Assembly: GCF_021155765.1 (NCBI RefSeq)
Contig: NC_060114.1
Coordinates: 13,401,501-13,465,500, forward strand
Source: Diprion similis
Lineage: Eukaryota > Arthropoda > Insecta > Hymenoptera > Diprionidae
Length of the DNA: 64,000 nucleotides
Direction of reading: 5' to 3'
Shown here: positions 36,661 to 49,850 of the stretch, piece by piece
How the letters are laid out: every line of letters starts with the position of its first letter
Position numbering within the stretch: position 1 is the stretch's first letter
Notes under the pieces: generated by a model
What the model was told of the DNA's origin: nothing
The model's input: the letters and a program-made list of their open reading frames with translations, nothing else
Database searches by the model: none
Program-made: the position numbers and the translations under genes

Positions 36661-39600
36661 GTTCATTGATTTTACGTCAATCTAGACGCAGTCAGCGGCA
36701 ACCCCTCTCGGAGTCTAACTACATATGTATCAGCGTATACATGGAGTATGTAACTTGTGAAAAGGGGAGGCTCCACCATGATGCGTTTATCGTAAGCGAC
36801 GCTCAGGGTTTTGCCCTTTGGGCCTCCGCGGCACGCACACACCCCCTGGCTAAGGGAAATAGAATAGAAATGACCCCCCCAGAGAGTCGAGCGACTCGCA
36901 TTAGCGACACATGGCCGAGTGACAAAGGACGTCCCTCGAATTCAGGAGCTACCCTTAGGGATATTTCCACTACATATGTATGGGGACCGGGTTACACAAG
37001 GGTCGGACGATCGCTGGGGGCTGGGGGCTGGGGGCTGGTTGAGGGGCGGACTACGCGCCAACCCTTAGCACGCAGACGCCATTTTAGAGGATATGAATTC
37101 AGAACTATTTTAGAACTCGCTGTTTTCACATTATCTTTTTTCATTCTTTTTACTATCTTAATCTTGGATCAAACAATTACAGAAATTTAATATATAATAA
37201 TAAATATATTCATGATGCTACCTCGTGTACAGTAATGTTTATTAACACCCTAACATTTCGGCTAACTTGTTCTCCGTCTGAAATAAAATACGAGTTCGAT
37301 TCTATACGAATTATTTGACAATGCATCCCATTCATTCACGTCAAATGTTAAGCTGATTCAACTAAATTTTGTTAGACCAACAAAAGTATTTTGTTGTATC
37401 AAGTAAGTTGAATTATGTTCGTCGTATTTGGTCGAATGAAACGAATCAGTCGCGTAGTTTATGACAATTATGGTCAATGCAACCAATGCGGTCGCGACGG
37501 GGAATCTGACTTAAGAAGAGCTTAACAAAAAAATAATTTGTTCTCAAACTTTCAACAAAAAAGCAACTCCACAAGAAAAAAAGTGTCGTGAATTGAGCTC
37601 ACGCGACTCGAACTATAAAACTTTTTACGTTCAGGATGAATTTAACAATATTTTACATTGAAATAAACCGAATTTCATGGACCTTTTGGTCAGTCAATGT
37701 CTCATTTTTTAAACATCGTTCCTCTGATTTATTTTCATTCGAATTAAATGTAGGCTTTTGTTATGCAATTTGATTATAATTTTTAATTATTTGCACGACG
37801 TGAGAGGCCAGGATTAGTAGATTGTTGTATTGTAGAGTGAGTAGTAATTCAAGATTGAAAATTAATTGCAGTTCTAGTTTTTATTCGTTTATAACGAACG
37901 ACGGTCAACCTTTGTTTTTATAATCAATGCTGGAGGGGGCTTCTTCATTTTTTCCACATTGGAGCCCGTAAAGTATAGTTGCGCCAATGAAACGAAAACC
38001 ACTTGACTCAAGTAATCCTTTCCAGTCATTGCCACATAATTCGTATAGAACTCAACTCGCATTTTGCTTCGAACCGAAAACGAGTTAACAGGAATGTTAA
38101 GCAAGGCGTTAATGAATATTACCGTAGAAAGTTGTAACTTATTAGAGAACATTGAACTTGAATAGATACGAACACCATTAACCAACATATTTTTTATCCT
38201 ATACCTACTCAGCATAGAAAAATAAACAATCAAGTCACAGGTTTACCGTGCTATAATGCTCTAAGTTGACAGTGACGATGTGCATTTTCCGTCAAAACAT
38301 ACAAGCGTCAGAGTTATGGAATCGCGAGAGGCGTGAGGCTTGACTGTAAATATTAGCCGATTAGCGTACATACCTGCCTCACCTCGGCTGTTGGCGTTAC
38401 TGGATATCAAAACAGTATAAGGTATAGAAGCTTGTCCCAATACAAAACACTTCAAGCTCCGTCGGTGGGCTTGTGTCTTCTGTGTTTTCCCTAAACTCCG
38501 TTACGACTGACGACACAGGTTTCGCATCAGCATCTACCTACTTGAGTGACACTTTTTTTTAATGGATTGCCAATCAAGCTGTAGCATCTGAGCGGTCCCG
38601 GATTCGGGGTGAAAAGTCTGAAGACTTGGAAACTGTCTGTCAGTCTGTCGCCATGGCGCGCGGAGATGAGACAAAGGATGATTTGGCTGCGGGAGGATCA
38701 GTCTCGTCTTCTGTTATACTCTCGTAATCCCGATACCGACGGGCTCCAGGATCGAGGCATGGAGTCTGGACCGGGAGATGATCCTGATTCGAGAGTTCAG
38801 ACTACGACCTCCTCTCCACCTCCTCTTGCTCCTCTTCAACTTCGGTTGTTCCTCGAGTAGTACGTCGACGCGACGACGAGAATCCGGGAACCCGGACTAA
38901 GGGATTATTGCCTTGTTCACGTCACTCGGATTATATCGACCGCGAAAAGTTAATCAGCTACATTTTCACCAGACCTTACATACCCATCTCGCTCACCTTA
39001 TATCCTCACCGTCCTCCTACAGGCTCGGGTTTCCGCCATTCGATACTATCTATCTCCTGAGCCCTCTCTGCACTTATTCGACCTGTCACACGTGACCCTT
39101 ACTGAATACTGATGAATATTAAGCTTCCGTTCAGTGATGGGTATAATGAGTCTGTCAAGTGTTTTATGCTTATGTTGCTGATACAGAGTTATTTCACGTA
39201 TTTTATCCTCCTTTTTATTTTTTATTTTCTATTTTACTGTTCAGGAATAAGTTTACGGATTCGAAGGAGGGATTTAAACTCCAGTTTTCAGTTTTCAACG
39301 TTTCAAATCTACCAGGATGTCATTTCGTATGATAAAACGTGTCTTTCTCGTTATTATATTGCGCGTAGTGTACGCTAATAGGGGTGGAGGGTTCTGCAGT
39401 ACTTAGGCTGAGAAGAATGAATGACATGACACGTACATTTATTGTACGAGTTTACAACGTCTCTTCACATTTGCAATTCACCGATACGTACTGTGTCGTT
39501 GTAGCTAGCTCTGTGTACTTCATGGCAGACTTCATTGTGCGCACTTATATATGTAATATTAATGTGTGGCCGAGGTTCGTTAATGACGAAAATAATAATC

Positions 39601-41280
39601 CCAGATTGTATCGAAACTTGACAATGCAGTCCGCACTGCAACGTCACGTACGGCTAATTCGACACGCTTTACCGAATCGTGCATGCTCGTATCCCCCCCT
39701 CCCCCATAGGAATTGATTTTCAACCCTCAATTCCGGCCGCCATCGCTTACGTGTAGTTTCAGGCAGACTCTTATCGAAACGTGGAGAACGCAAGGAAGCA
39801 GACGAAAAAATCTAACGATTCTTCGAACATGTTTGTTTAGCAAAATGACCGTAAAAATGAGAGAGAGAGAGAGAGAGAGATGAAGTAGAAAGACGAATAA
39901 ACATTTATCCAAATCTTGAAAATAAAATCTACAATTTTTTTTTTCCTCACCGAAGATGACGCGGCAGACTTTAACGGACTCGTCAGGTGATTTTTCGTCG
40001 AGAAAAGCACGCGGCAATGTGCATAAATTAAAGTGTGGTATGGATAAGTGGGTGTCGCTGGGAGATGTCTGGGTCCTGCTGTAGGCAGACACGGAGCCTG
40101 CAACAGGATTCGTTCCAGACTCCTTAATTGACTGCGTGGTTTGTTTGGTCGGTGGTCATAACATCGGCGTGGGTACAAATTATGGGTTGCGCAGGGACCG
40201 TGAAAAGAAGAAATGAAAAAATAAGGAAAAAGAAAAAAGAAAAAAGAAAACGAAAACGAAAACACCGAAGAGGATACCATGAGACGAAGAAAACGAAAGA
40301 TATTGGGTCAGATTGCGGCTAAGAAGCTTCTGCGGATTGAACCAACGGATATACAAACTTTGTGAAAATACACTCTAACGATGAATAGGATAGTCCAAGT
40401 CAAGACAAAAGGTGGAGAAACGACTCCACGAGTACCCAGTCACAGTCCATATATTTTCTCTCCTGTTTTAAGATGCATGGCAATATGGACCGGGCCAAGG
40501 TGATGTAGTTAGGTATTATGAAAGCTCTGGTATTATAGATAATGATTATCGAGGACCAACTAAGTGTGCTGACGTGGGCCAGGCCAGATGTTTGTCTAGA
40601 CGTAATATGGTAGGTGGGTATAGGTAGGTACCTACGTATTTCACCGGCCTACTGGACGGTGCAGTCTTAAACCTTTAACTAAAACTATATAACCTCTGAG
40701 TGATGACAGACAAATGACGAGGAGAGTCATAACAGCTAGACGAGGATGAGCGAGTAGAAGAGATAATGATACTGGAAATAGAAGTTAAAGTGCCTCCCCC
40801 CCGGTGACAAGGCATAAAGTTCTAAATACCTACAAGATAAAAATGGTTGCTCGTAACGAACAAGAAAACAAAAAAATAAAATATAATACAAACGAAAGGC
40901 GGAAGACATTAGGTAAAATTGACGAAGCGAGTGAATTTAACGGGTGAAATAATTCTTGGAATAAAATTTCAACTAAGTGTATAATATGCTGAGAATCAGG
41001 GTGTATGATAATTGGTAACTGAAACAGATTACTGTGAACGATCAAAGATAAGTAGGTACTACATCTGGTCGACTGGTTTCAAGTCCACACTGTACGTCCC
41101 TATATCAATTGTTGTGTGATTTGTCGAGGATTATTTTCAAAATTTCTTGATGATATTCGAATGGTTAGATAGTGAGTTGATTCGTATGTTACGTCAGACT
41201 ATAAATTAGTGAAGAGTAAGGTCAAAATGATGTACCTACAACAGAAAGAACTGAGATGAGGAATTACAGGGTAGTTTTAA
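36661..41280. other. Gene desert segment with GC-rich islands
   Basis: A GC-rich block at about 36760-37100 includes a G-quadruplex-capable tract (separate entry). The 174-codon open frame at 36666-37190 across it is compositionally odd (GWGL and GRxxR-type repeats from G-rich DNA) and matches nothing I know. A second richer block is at about 38590-38890, with a short ATG frame in good context at 38653. (GA)n is at 39859-39880. Words such as CAACTAAATTTTGTT near 37360-37480 suggest another decayed repeat. Confidence 0.35.
37016..37046 (+). other. G-quadruplex-capable tandem GGGGGCT tract
   Basis: Three GGGGG runs separated by CT, then GGGG after a short loop, give four G runs within 31 bases. 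This fits the classical G4 pattern. It arises from tandem GGGGGCT units and sits in the GC-rich block at 36.8-37.1 kb. Confidence 0.7.
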
Positions 41281-41662
41281 CACGAGATTATTAAACTCAT
41301 GTTATGTTTTATCTTTTTTTTCTACAACAATTCTGACAGTGATCCCAATTATCTACTATACCTATTTGACTTAAGATTTGACGATGAGATTCTCTCGTTG
41401 AACAATCAAGTATATACAGGTACCTCAAGGGACTTGGTATTCCAGTATTCTTTTGTTGTACGTTTATTTTTTTTATTTATTTTTTTTGTTCAAATCCTTT
41501 CTCCTTTGTCAAATTGTTTCTTGCGCTCCGAGGCTTGCAAATTCAAACGCGCTCGCTTACTTAGCATTCGGTGTCACGTACCCGTGGAATTTAATACATC
41601 AAAAACTGCAGCGAGTTCTCCGGCTCTCTGTTCTCTCTCCGCTGCTCCCCTCTTCTATCCTA

Positions 41663-41696
41663 TCCTCTCCTCTCCTCTCCTCTCCTCTCCTCTCCG
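41663..41696. repeat. (TCCTC)n pentanucleotide repeat
   Basis: About six to seven tandem TCCTC units, followed by a (CT)n stretch. Confidence 0.9.
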
Positions 41697-44600
41697 CCCA
41701 CTCTCTCTCTCTCTTCACTCCCCGGCTGACAACCCCAGCTACATCCTGCTCGACATTCATTTGTTCACGTTACACGCGGACTTCCCCGCGAGGCTCATCT
41801 TTTGTTTTGCAAGAAGGCGTTTCCCATTGGTGGATCTCTCGGGGGCGGATCGGCCATGACAGTTTTTCAACTATCAACCAGAATATCCGATCCAATGCCA
41901 TATGACGCTGGGCGTTACTGGGCGGGGATTTTTACTCGGCTATCTTCGGCGTGATCCGAAAATTCACGATGGTAACGGTATACCATTATTATTATTATTA
42001 TCATCATCATCGCCAGTATCGTTGTTATGATTATTATCCTTCCACCGATTTTATTATTATTATCATTATTCTATCGCATACACTCACTTCGTAGGTATCT
42101 CTACTTTCACCCTTGCCTGCTACCCAAGCGGTAAGTAAGTCGCGATAGTAATACGCTGTTCTAGTACCACGAGCTTCACGGATAATCCCAGAGATGGCGC
42201 CAGCCGTACTCCGGAAACTGCTTTTGACTCGAAGCGCCATCTCGTAATCGATCCTCCCTGAGCGCAACGATTGTCAGATTTTTTTCATTCTAAATATTGT
42301 CTTCAGTTTAAGGTTTCCGGATTTCCTCTTCAATTCTAGCAAACTTTATTTTACCTTATTTTCTAATCTATTTGCCATCTGGTTAAATTATACTTTACAA
42401 TTCGACTATTTTTTTTATTTTTTATTGTTAAATAATTTGAACCCCTTCTCGCGCATTAACAAATCCTGAAAAATAATTTCCCGACTTTGCCGAAGGCTAT
42501 AAATACCTCGTTACTTCTTCTCTCTTTCCCAATTTTTTTTTTCATTATAACCTCTCAACAGTTAGAATGGCGTAATGGAAGGTGTCGCCGTCTGCCGTCC
42601 GAGGATCGAGCAAAATTATAACCGCGGCAAAAGAGAGAAGGCGAAGAGAAGACGCGAAGAAAAGACAAGATGGGGTAAGGGTGGGGTTGAATGCTGCAGA
42701 GGACCAGAGGAATCGGACATTCGAATGTCCAGTGGGTAGGGGGTCGACTGGCTGCCTAGTCGGTAATGCCCGGATCGACATCGCCGCGGTAAAGGTCAGG
42801 GGTTTTGATATCCTGGACACCCACGTGCTCGCGATAATTCGAATTAATCATTGCTAATTGCCAGGCCTTGAATAATACCAGGCACCTATGTAATATGTAT
42901 ACAGAATACATGTACAATATACGTGTATATACTGGCCTCCGTTTGTTTGACATATACATCATTGCCGATGCTTTAAACGCCGCATAATGACGGATAATTT
43001 GAAGGTTCTTGAATTCACGCTGTGGTGGCAGAGCATACAATTATGAGCGAACCACCATAAAAATGAGGTGTAAAAAATTTGACGAAAGCTAAAATTTTTG
43101 TTGACGGATACATTTTTACGCTGACCGGAACTTGTTCACTTGTTTATTGATACTTGCGGTGTTACGTTGTGATTTAAGCTAGTTGACACTATTCTCAGTT
43201 CCATGCTGCTGTATCATAGTAGATACTTTTCATTTATCGCTTGGTTGCGGGTATTCACCGAGTATTAGGTATTGATCGTGACATTTGCGTGGTACCGGAA
43301 TTTCGACGAGGTTTTCGATGAGATGGACGTTAAACCAGAGTCTTCCTTAAGCGGTTACCTACATGGGTTTTGAACAGTAGAAAAAGCTAATTTTTTCTCT
43401 CATTTTTTAAAAATAGGTATAATAAAAGAATTATTTGATTCAAACTTAAGGAATACGAAAGAAAAATGTTTGCAAAATATTTTATAAAATTTTTAGTAAA
43501 AAATTTTGTAAATTCAAACGTTCAGAACTTGTTTTTGTAGACCCGGTATTTTCGCAGTGGACATGATAACTCATGCTAGCTTTATCTGAAATCAAAAAAC
43601 CAAATATTTTCTGTTAGTATGTGAGTATAGCTTGTACTTGGAAAAAGGATTAAGAAAAAAAATTGAAATTGCAATTTTTGACAGAGATGTATGCAAACAA
43701 GTACAATTTTTCGTAAAATCTACACACCATGTACTGCCTTGTAAAATGATTCGTGATCGAAGAAAAAAAACCTCCGTCCAATTACTAGTTAATCCTTTTT
43801 CACCATCAGTTTTTTGTGAAATCGTCTCCACCGACTTGAAAAATATAATTTTGAGAAACGAACGATGAACCTGCGACGCTCCCAGCCAGTCGAGTCTAAT
43901 GAGAGGAATTTCAAAAAGTTGTCTCTTCTAGACTTCTACTCCATTGAAGTGAAACTTTGGGAAAATATTCTTGAGATGTTGTACTATTAGACAGCGAAAA
44001 TTAAAAAAAACGGACTTTTCGAAATTTCTGTACCCATTTTAACCCCTCAACTGCGAGTGGTCACGTGTTTCATAATTCTACTCCTCATCATTTCTAACGG
44101 AATAGCAATTAAATAATCCAACTAAAGAGACTCCATTGCTTTACTTTTTGGGCTTACATCCTTTTCGCATACTTTTAGTCGCTACGAAGCTTCAGACACA
44201 GCCTGTCAATCTACTTTTTACACACCTTGAAGAGATAGGAATCTGCATCTAAAGGTCACTAAAATACAGACTCAATAGCGTTGCCGAAATATTTTGCTAT
44301 ACTGTGTTATCCTCGATAATATAAAACGCGTCCTGGACATCGACAATCAACTTTTGGACATCCATGTGGTGAAAAGAATCGACTTTCGGTTCCAGTCTGA
44401 TTCGTATGCTAATCATCCGCCTGTTTAACATATTACTTTAACGAGAAGTTTATCATTCATGTGTAGACATAATTTGGTAGCGCTATGCAGGTTTTGTGTA
44501 TATACAGACCATGGATTAAGGGGGAGTCCGAGGTAGAAAGGGGGAAAGATGAATTAGGAAGACGAATAGTAATGAGTATCACGTGAGCTGCGTAGTAATA

Positions 44601-45143
44601 CATTTTTAATTCTCGCGAGATGTATACGAGACACATGTAGGTACACATACATCGTGTGCATTATATGCATACGAAGCAGGAAATAGGCGCGTATTATCAC
44701 GCATTCGGGATATCGCTGACTGATCTGTACCGGATATCGCGTAGGCACATCGCGCGGGTCGTTAAGCCCCGGCACAACATTGGACAGGTATTATACTTTT
44801 TGCTCGATACCCATATATGCGCAGAAGGAGACGCTCGCACGCACATACGTGGGTAGCTATACGTGCGACGTCCATGATACCATCTATACAGCAAATTAGC
44901 AACCACCACCACCACCACTACTATACCATTTCCGCAATTTTTCTTTACAACTGTATTAGCACATTCTGCATGTCATTGGTATCGAGTATTAAATTGACCA
45001 GGTGAACGCGTTTTTGGGTTGATGATGATGTCCACATCGTCTGGACAAAATTCAGTTAAGGGTACAATAAGCTTTCTTCTTTAAGCAGTATATTTTTCGA
45101 TGAATAATACATCCGCGTATCTGCATTCCGTGTCTTCCTTTCT

Positions 45144-45146
<3 letters not shown>

Positions 45147-45175
<29 letters not shown>
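45147..45175. repeat. (TG)n microsatellite
   Basis: About fourteen TG units. Confidence 0.9.
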
Positions 45176-45179
<4 letters not shown>

Positions 45180-45505
45180 ATGCATATATAGCGAGACGCG
45201 ACGGGGTTCCTGTAATTGCAAAGTGTCGGTTGTCGGTGACGTAGTAGTCGCATAAACACATCACGAGTCAGAGAGGTGTTAGAAGTCAGGCACTAACGCG
45301 TTGTACCGAAGGCCTGAAACGTCGGCGAGAAGTGAGCTACGGTGATGACAGTAAACCGCAGAGCGCGTAATGTGCCGGTGTCGTTCAATCAGTGATAGAG
45401 TGTAACCGCAAACCAATATGTTATATAATGAAACTGCCGCCTGCGAACGACGCGGTCCAGGATATATCTCTAGGTAGGTATGTACACACGTGTTCAACAA
45501 GCTCG

Positions 45506-45537
45506 CAGAAGAAGAAGAAGAAGAAGAAGAAGAAGAA
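45506..45537. repeat. (AAG)n repeat
   Basis: About ten AAG units, ending in an A run. Confidence 0.9.
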
Positions 45538-47425
45538 AAAAAGAGACACAAGTCAGGGATGTAAAACTCAAATGGAATCATTGTTCATTAACAGCACCAC
45601 GCGGTTCTTCTTCGAGACGAACAACGACAATGTCGTTGATCATATCTGAAGCTTTGCTGTTCGTGCTTCGCATCATCTGTTTCGCGTCGTGCCACATCCA
45701 TTGATCTCGGTAATTTCTGGTCAGAATTGCTTTCATCCGAGGACCCAAGGTGTTCATGAATTTCGTTTCATTGTTCCGATGGAGAAAAAGAATGAAACCA
45801 AAGAACTAATCTACACGTGAGACGTGACGTAGGTACACTCTGTGGGGTTGATCTCTGACTCGAGTTTAAAGAAAGTACGAGATTCTTGAAAATCTTTCCA
45901 GTCAGTCAGGGGTTGGCAACGTTGGATGAGGAGGTGCTTGGGGGCTGGGAAAGACGACGGGCGGATCGAGGGTGGGTGTCGAATTTAAATAATCTTGCAG
46001 ACTTTCGTCGACGGGGGTGTCGCGGGCGCGACGGGAGCTAAGGGAGAACGAGCTCCGGTGCTGGTGGCCCGGCTACGGGAGAGTTTTATAAGGGCGTCTC
46101 GCACCCTGTAATCTTGGGCCACGTGCAGAGCGGTGCTAAACCAGAGAGGGGAAAATCCTACGGTAGGCAGTAGACAGTGGTATACTGACTACTACTGCTG
46201 TTGCAGGAGAAGTGAAAAGAGAAGAGAAAAGGGAAAAGGGAGAGACGCTATGGTGGTGCAGGAATTGACTGACTGGATGGCCAGGCTCGTGTCAGCCAGG
46301 AGATGATAAATATCTAATAGGAACGTCGAATGGTTTCGTAGTGGGTTACACTTCGTGCTCTATTCGTAGGTACCGTATACACTATACGCTATACACGTTG
46401 TCGTACGACTAATACAACGTTCAAGAAAAATTCATCTCTTACTCTTTCTCTCATCGTGCGATTGTTTGGACAATGGACCACATTGTAGGCGCACGCTTTG
46501 TAACATTAACGATCCCGATACACACTCGTACTCAGCTTCATCGATGCATGTACTACGTGGTTTATTTTCTCTTACTTACTTTCTTCCTTTTGTAAGCACA
46601 TTCAGACATCTTTATCACCGCTCTTCAACCTATCTTCAAATATCGTTGATTCACAATCTCAGTCTCGAACTGAACGCAATTATTTTCATTTTCTATTGAT
46701 GAATTAATACAGTTTGCTGCGATATTTTGACAAGAGTATCAACGTTTTCTTGGATTCGCAACTACGAAGTACTCTTACTAACCGTTGCTGGTACAGTTAT
46801 CGTCCACAAAGTCTTGTGCAATATTCATCGACGTTCGAATGTTTGTATTCAAGGAAATAAGAATCTTGGTGTTCGATCGAGATCCATCGTCTTACAGTAA
46901 CTCGTTTCATTGTCTGGTACTATCGGAGCGGCTCAGAGATCATGGATGTCAAGTTACTATTATGAGCCACAGTTCTACGGTCCACTCTATCTTAAAACAA
47001 AAAATAAGACTTATGGCTCATCGTACTAATTAAGGCTACACCGATTTACACTGGCTCTCAACTTATCCAGGCGTACGTACGTACGAAACTGACAGGGTAT
47101 AAAACCTTAACCCCTAGTGTGGAAAGCACGCATTCTCACATCATGCGCATAACATGTCAGAAATGTAATACCACGTTTGAATGACTGCATTGAACATTGT
47201 CCAGGACTGATTGAATTATGGTACCTGTGAAGTGTAAATTACACGTTGATTTTTGCGTGGCATTGCTGTAGGACGTATATAGGATTCTTAGAAGGCTGTT
47301 TCTGTATATCGACATCTCACAGCTTTACGATGGCGAGAGAGATTGAGTTTTTGTTTCTCTTATTCTTGTTTCTCGTATATGTATATAGTTTTGTTATTTT
47401 ATTTAGATGCATCGTTGTCTCTCAC

Positions 47426-47656
47426 CGAGTGCCCTCCCTTCTCTCTCGATCTACGTTTCCGAGGCTTTGATCTTCGGCCTGGGTTCGAACTCGAGCTAGA
47501 TCTCGCTGAATAGGTATACCTACACTCTCCGATGACGATAGAGTCGTCAGGTCCGCGGGATCGGTACGACAGATAATGTAGTTTTATTATAATATCAAAC
47601 GCGTCTTCGGAGCTGCTAGTGTCCTGTTGAACAGCGGGGATCCGACTCGAGACCAT
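47426..47656 (-). CDS. Candidate first coding exon (unrecognised protein, tentative)
   Basis: A minus-strand frame starts at an ATG in good context (GATCATGG) and runs 77 codons to a strong donor (ACTCG|GTGAGA, donor at 47425-47420). The predicted peptide is hydrophilic and not low-complexity at first (QQDTSSSEDAFDIIIKLHYL), then Ser-rich, then basic (RRSKPRKRRSRE). Codon choice looks more coding-like than in surrounding frames. I do not recognise the protein, and no partner exon is proved. Other open stretches upstream on the same strand (47998-48212, 48497-48632) might belong, but their splice sites are weak. Confidence 0.22.
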
Positions 47657-48809
47657 GATCGATTTGACGCGGGCAAACTTGGCGCGTCATGAGACAGACC
47701 ACAAAACTAAATGAAACCCTAACATAACCCTAAGCCAACCCGACCCAACCCAACCCAACCAGACCTTGTAAAACACCCACATCATTTGTTTTACAAGCCT
47801 TAAAAGGAGGAAAAATAAATTCCCTGCGCTAATCGCTTGCTGCAGGAAAATTTAACGATCATGAAAGACGCCTTCATCGAGAAATGGAGGAAATCTTCAA
47901 CGTGCATCGTGCAGATTCTGCCACTATATATATATATATATGGATATTGTTTCGTCTGAAAATTCGTTGCGTGTTTCAATTACCAGCATTACCTGCAATA
48001 GGTGAACGGTATCCACCTACAGGGAGAGGGGTCGTGTAGAGTCTCTTGCCTCGAAGAGCGAGGAATCACTTCATCATAATCGGTCATCTGCCGGTCATTT
48101 CGCCCCGCAGACGTTGCGGCCGGCCGTGGGACCCCCTGCGGTGGTCTCGACGCCCAAGATATCTTGGCCAGGAACGAAATACTTTGCTGACAAGCAAAGA
48201 ATTTGATATCATGATTACCCAGCTCGGAGGAGATCGCTTCTAACAATTCTTTGTCCTCCCATCTTCGCCCTCCTCTGCATCGTTGCCTGGCACACTATTA
48301 TTACAACGATTTCCTCACATTTTCCTTGTGTTTCCTGTTTTCTTTTTTCTTCTCCCCCTTCCTCTTTTTCTCCTTCCCAATGCTATTCAATAGAAATACA
48401 TGAGTGTTGAAATTAGCAGCCGAGTGTATACCAGGGAGTATGTCATAATTTTTTTCGAGGAGGATGTAATATTAATAAATGTTTGAACACGTACCCCACC
48501 GGCTGGTACCGCACCGTACTGGTGATATAATTTGAGCTCACCCCGTATTTGCCTTTCGAATCTTTCAATTCTGTCCCTTTCGGTGTGCGCTGCTGCTCTG
48601 TCGGCTTCCCGTCTCCGCCCCCGCCTTACCAAGCCTTATTCAGTCTCGGTATTCGAGTGAACATGGCCTCATTACCAAAGCAAATATCTTATAGTCACCG
48701 TAGACTGAACACGCGAGACGCCATGCAAAGACGACGATGGTTCGATCGAGCTGCTGACGCGGAGACGAGCGGGTCATGCAAACGGATGAAAAATAAAGAT
48801 CCAGGATGG

Positions 48810-48842
<33 letters not shown>

Positions 48843-49213
48843 TATATACGCGGGTCGATTCAAGTCTATCCTCCTCTACCCCCGCTACTCTCGATTCAAT
48901 CTTTTGCCAACTTTCCCCTCGTCGATGGATCGAGGGAGGTTCTCGAGAAGCGGGACTTCCTCACACATTCATTGCTCTTTTATCAATCCATCGGTATCAA
49001 ATTTGTGTCGCGAATCTTTTCCGTTACACCCCCTTACCTAAAAAAGAAAGTCTCCAAAAAAAAAAAAAAAAAAAATTGGTGTTACCGGCAATTACAATTA
49101 TCCTCAGATACTGTTTCCTCATTGTGTGTCAGAAAGAGGACGACTAGCATGATCGATATTCATCGACTATTTACCGCTCGATCGTTCAAACTGCAGTTTG
49201 AATTTGTGTATAT

Positions 49214-49850
49214 TAGGGTGGCGCAAAAAAACCGACTATTTTTTTTTTTTTTTTTGAGTCTCGTGAGACAAAATGTTTGTTTTTGATGTTTTAAGAGCCC
49301 ACTTCAAAAGACGGCTCAACAATAGAATTTTAAAAGGTCGCTCCAAATTTAAAAAAAAAGTCAAAAATCGTCAAAAAATTTAATTAAAAAAATTATATTT
49401 TCAGTATTTTGTTTGATTTTTAATTCATGTCGTGGTGTACTGTTATCGATTCTTTCTTACTGAATTGAAGAAAAAAAATTTATGAAATTTTAATATGAAT
49501 ATTAAAAGGTCGCTCGAAAAGATCTAAAGAAATGCACCAAAAGATTGAAAAAAAAAAAAAATTCTGAGCGACCTTTCAAAATTCAAATTTTGAACTGAAA
49601 CTTTCGGAAACTTATTTTTTTTGTTTGTCTATAAAATTATACCGTAACGAGAAAATAAATTAAAAAAAGAAAAAAAATCGATTTTTGACGATTTCTGACG
49701 TTTTAAAAAATGTGGAGCGACCTCTTAAAAATTTTTTTTTTCAACCGTCTTTTGTAGTGGGCTCTTAAAACATTAAAAACTAACATTTTGTCACACGAGA
49801 CTCAAAAAAAAAAAAATAAAAAAAATAGTTGGTTTTTTTGCGCCACCCTA
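49214..49850. mobile_element. hAT-like MITE, complete copy (637 bp) with 8-bp target duplication
   Basis: Terminal inverted repeats start TAGGGTGGCGCAAAAAAACC and end GGTTTTTTTGCGCCACCCTA. Arms of nearly 190 bp (GAGTCTCGTG, ACAAAATGTT, TTTAAGAGCCCACT) fold back on each other. The flanks are GTGTATAT (49206-49213) and GTGTATCT (49851-49858), matching at 7 of 8 positions. The YAGGG terminus and 8-bp duplication are hallmarks of the hAT superfamily. There is no transposase, so it is non-autonomous. It is the same family as the partial copy at 10296, in the opposite orientation. Confidence 0.85.

Larger units (their letters stand above)
41281..49213. other. Gene desert segment with possible promoter-like GC block at 45.9-46.3 kb
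   Basis: Contents: TCCTC repeats at 41663-41696; (ATT)/(ATC) runs at about 41988-42012; (TG)n at 45147-45175; (AAG)n at 45506-45537; (TA)n at about 48806-48850. A GC-rich block at about 45900-46280 has TTTATAAG near 46084 and CACGTG near 46120. This could be a core promoter, but no following coding sequence is clear. Exon-like open stretches on the minus strand at 47.4-48.6 kb are given separately. Confidence 0.35.

Noticed and set aside
36666..37190. 174-codon open frame
   Set aside because: The GC-rich island lacks stops by composition. The peptide shows no domain, and part of it is the GGGGGCT tandem repeat.
38653..38730. Short ATG frame in strong context (CGCCATGGCG)
   Set aside because: It stops after about 24 codons with no clear donor, so it is insufficient to call.
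41299..41905. Overlapping 186- and 150-codon plus-strand frames
   Set aside because: Both run through poly(T), TCCTC and CT repeats in two frames at once. The composition explains their openness.
47720..47762. CCTAA/CCCAA-rich run resembling insect telomere repeat
   Set aside because: The units are irregular (CCCTAA, CCCAACCCAA) and only about 40 bases long. The insect telomere unit CCTAA is not tandemly repeated.
48104..48209. Plus-strand terminal-exon-like stretch after TTTCGCCCCGCAG
   Set aside because: The acceptor is good and the frame stays open to a stop, but the minus strand is also open and no upstream exon was found.
48549..49286. 245-codon plus-strand frame, the longest in the window
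   Set aside because: It crosses a (TA)n microsatellite, a poly(A) run and the start of the hAT-like MITE, with no domain.
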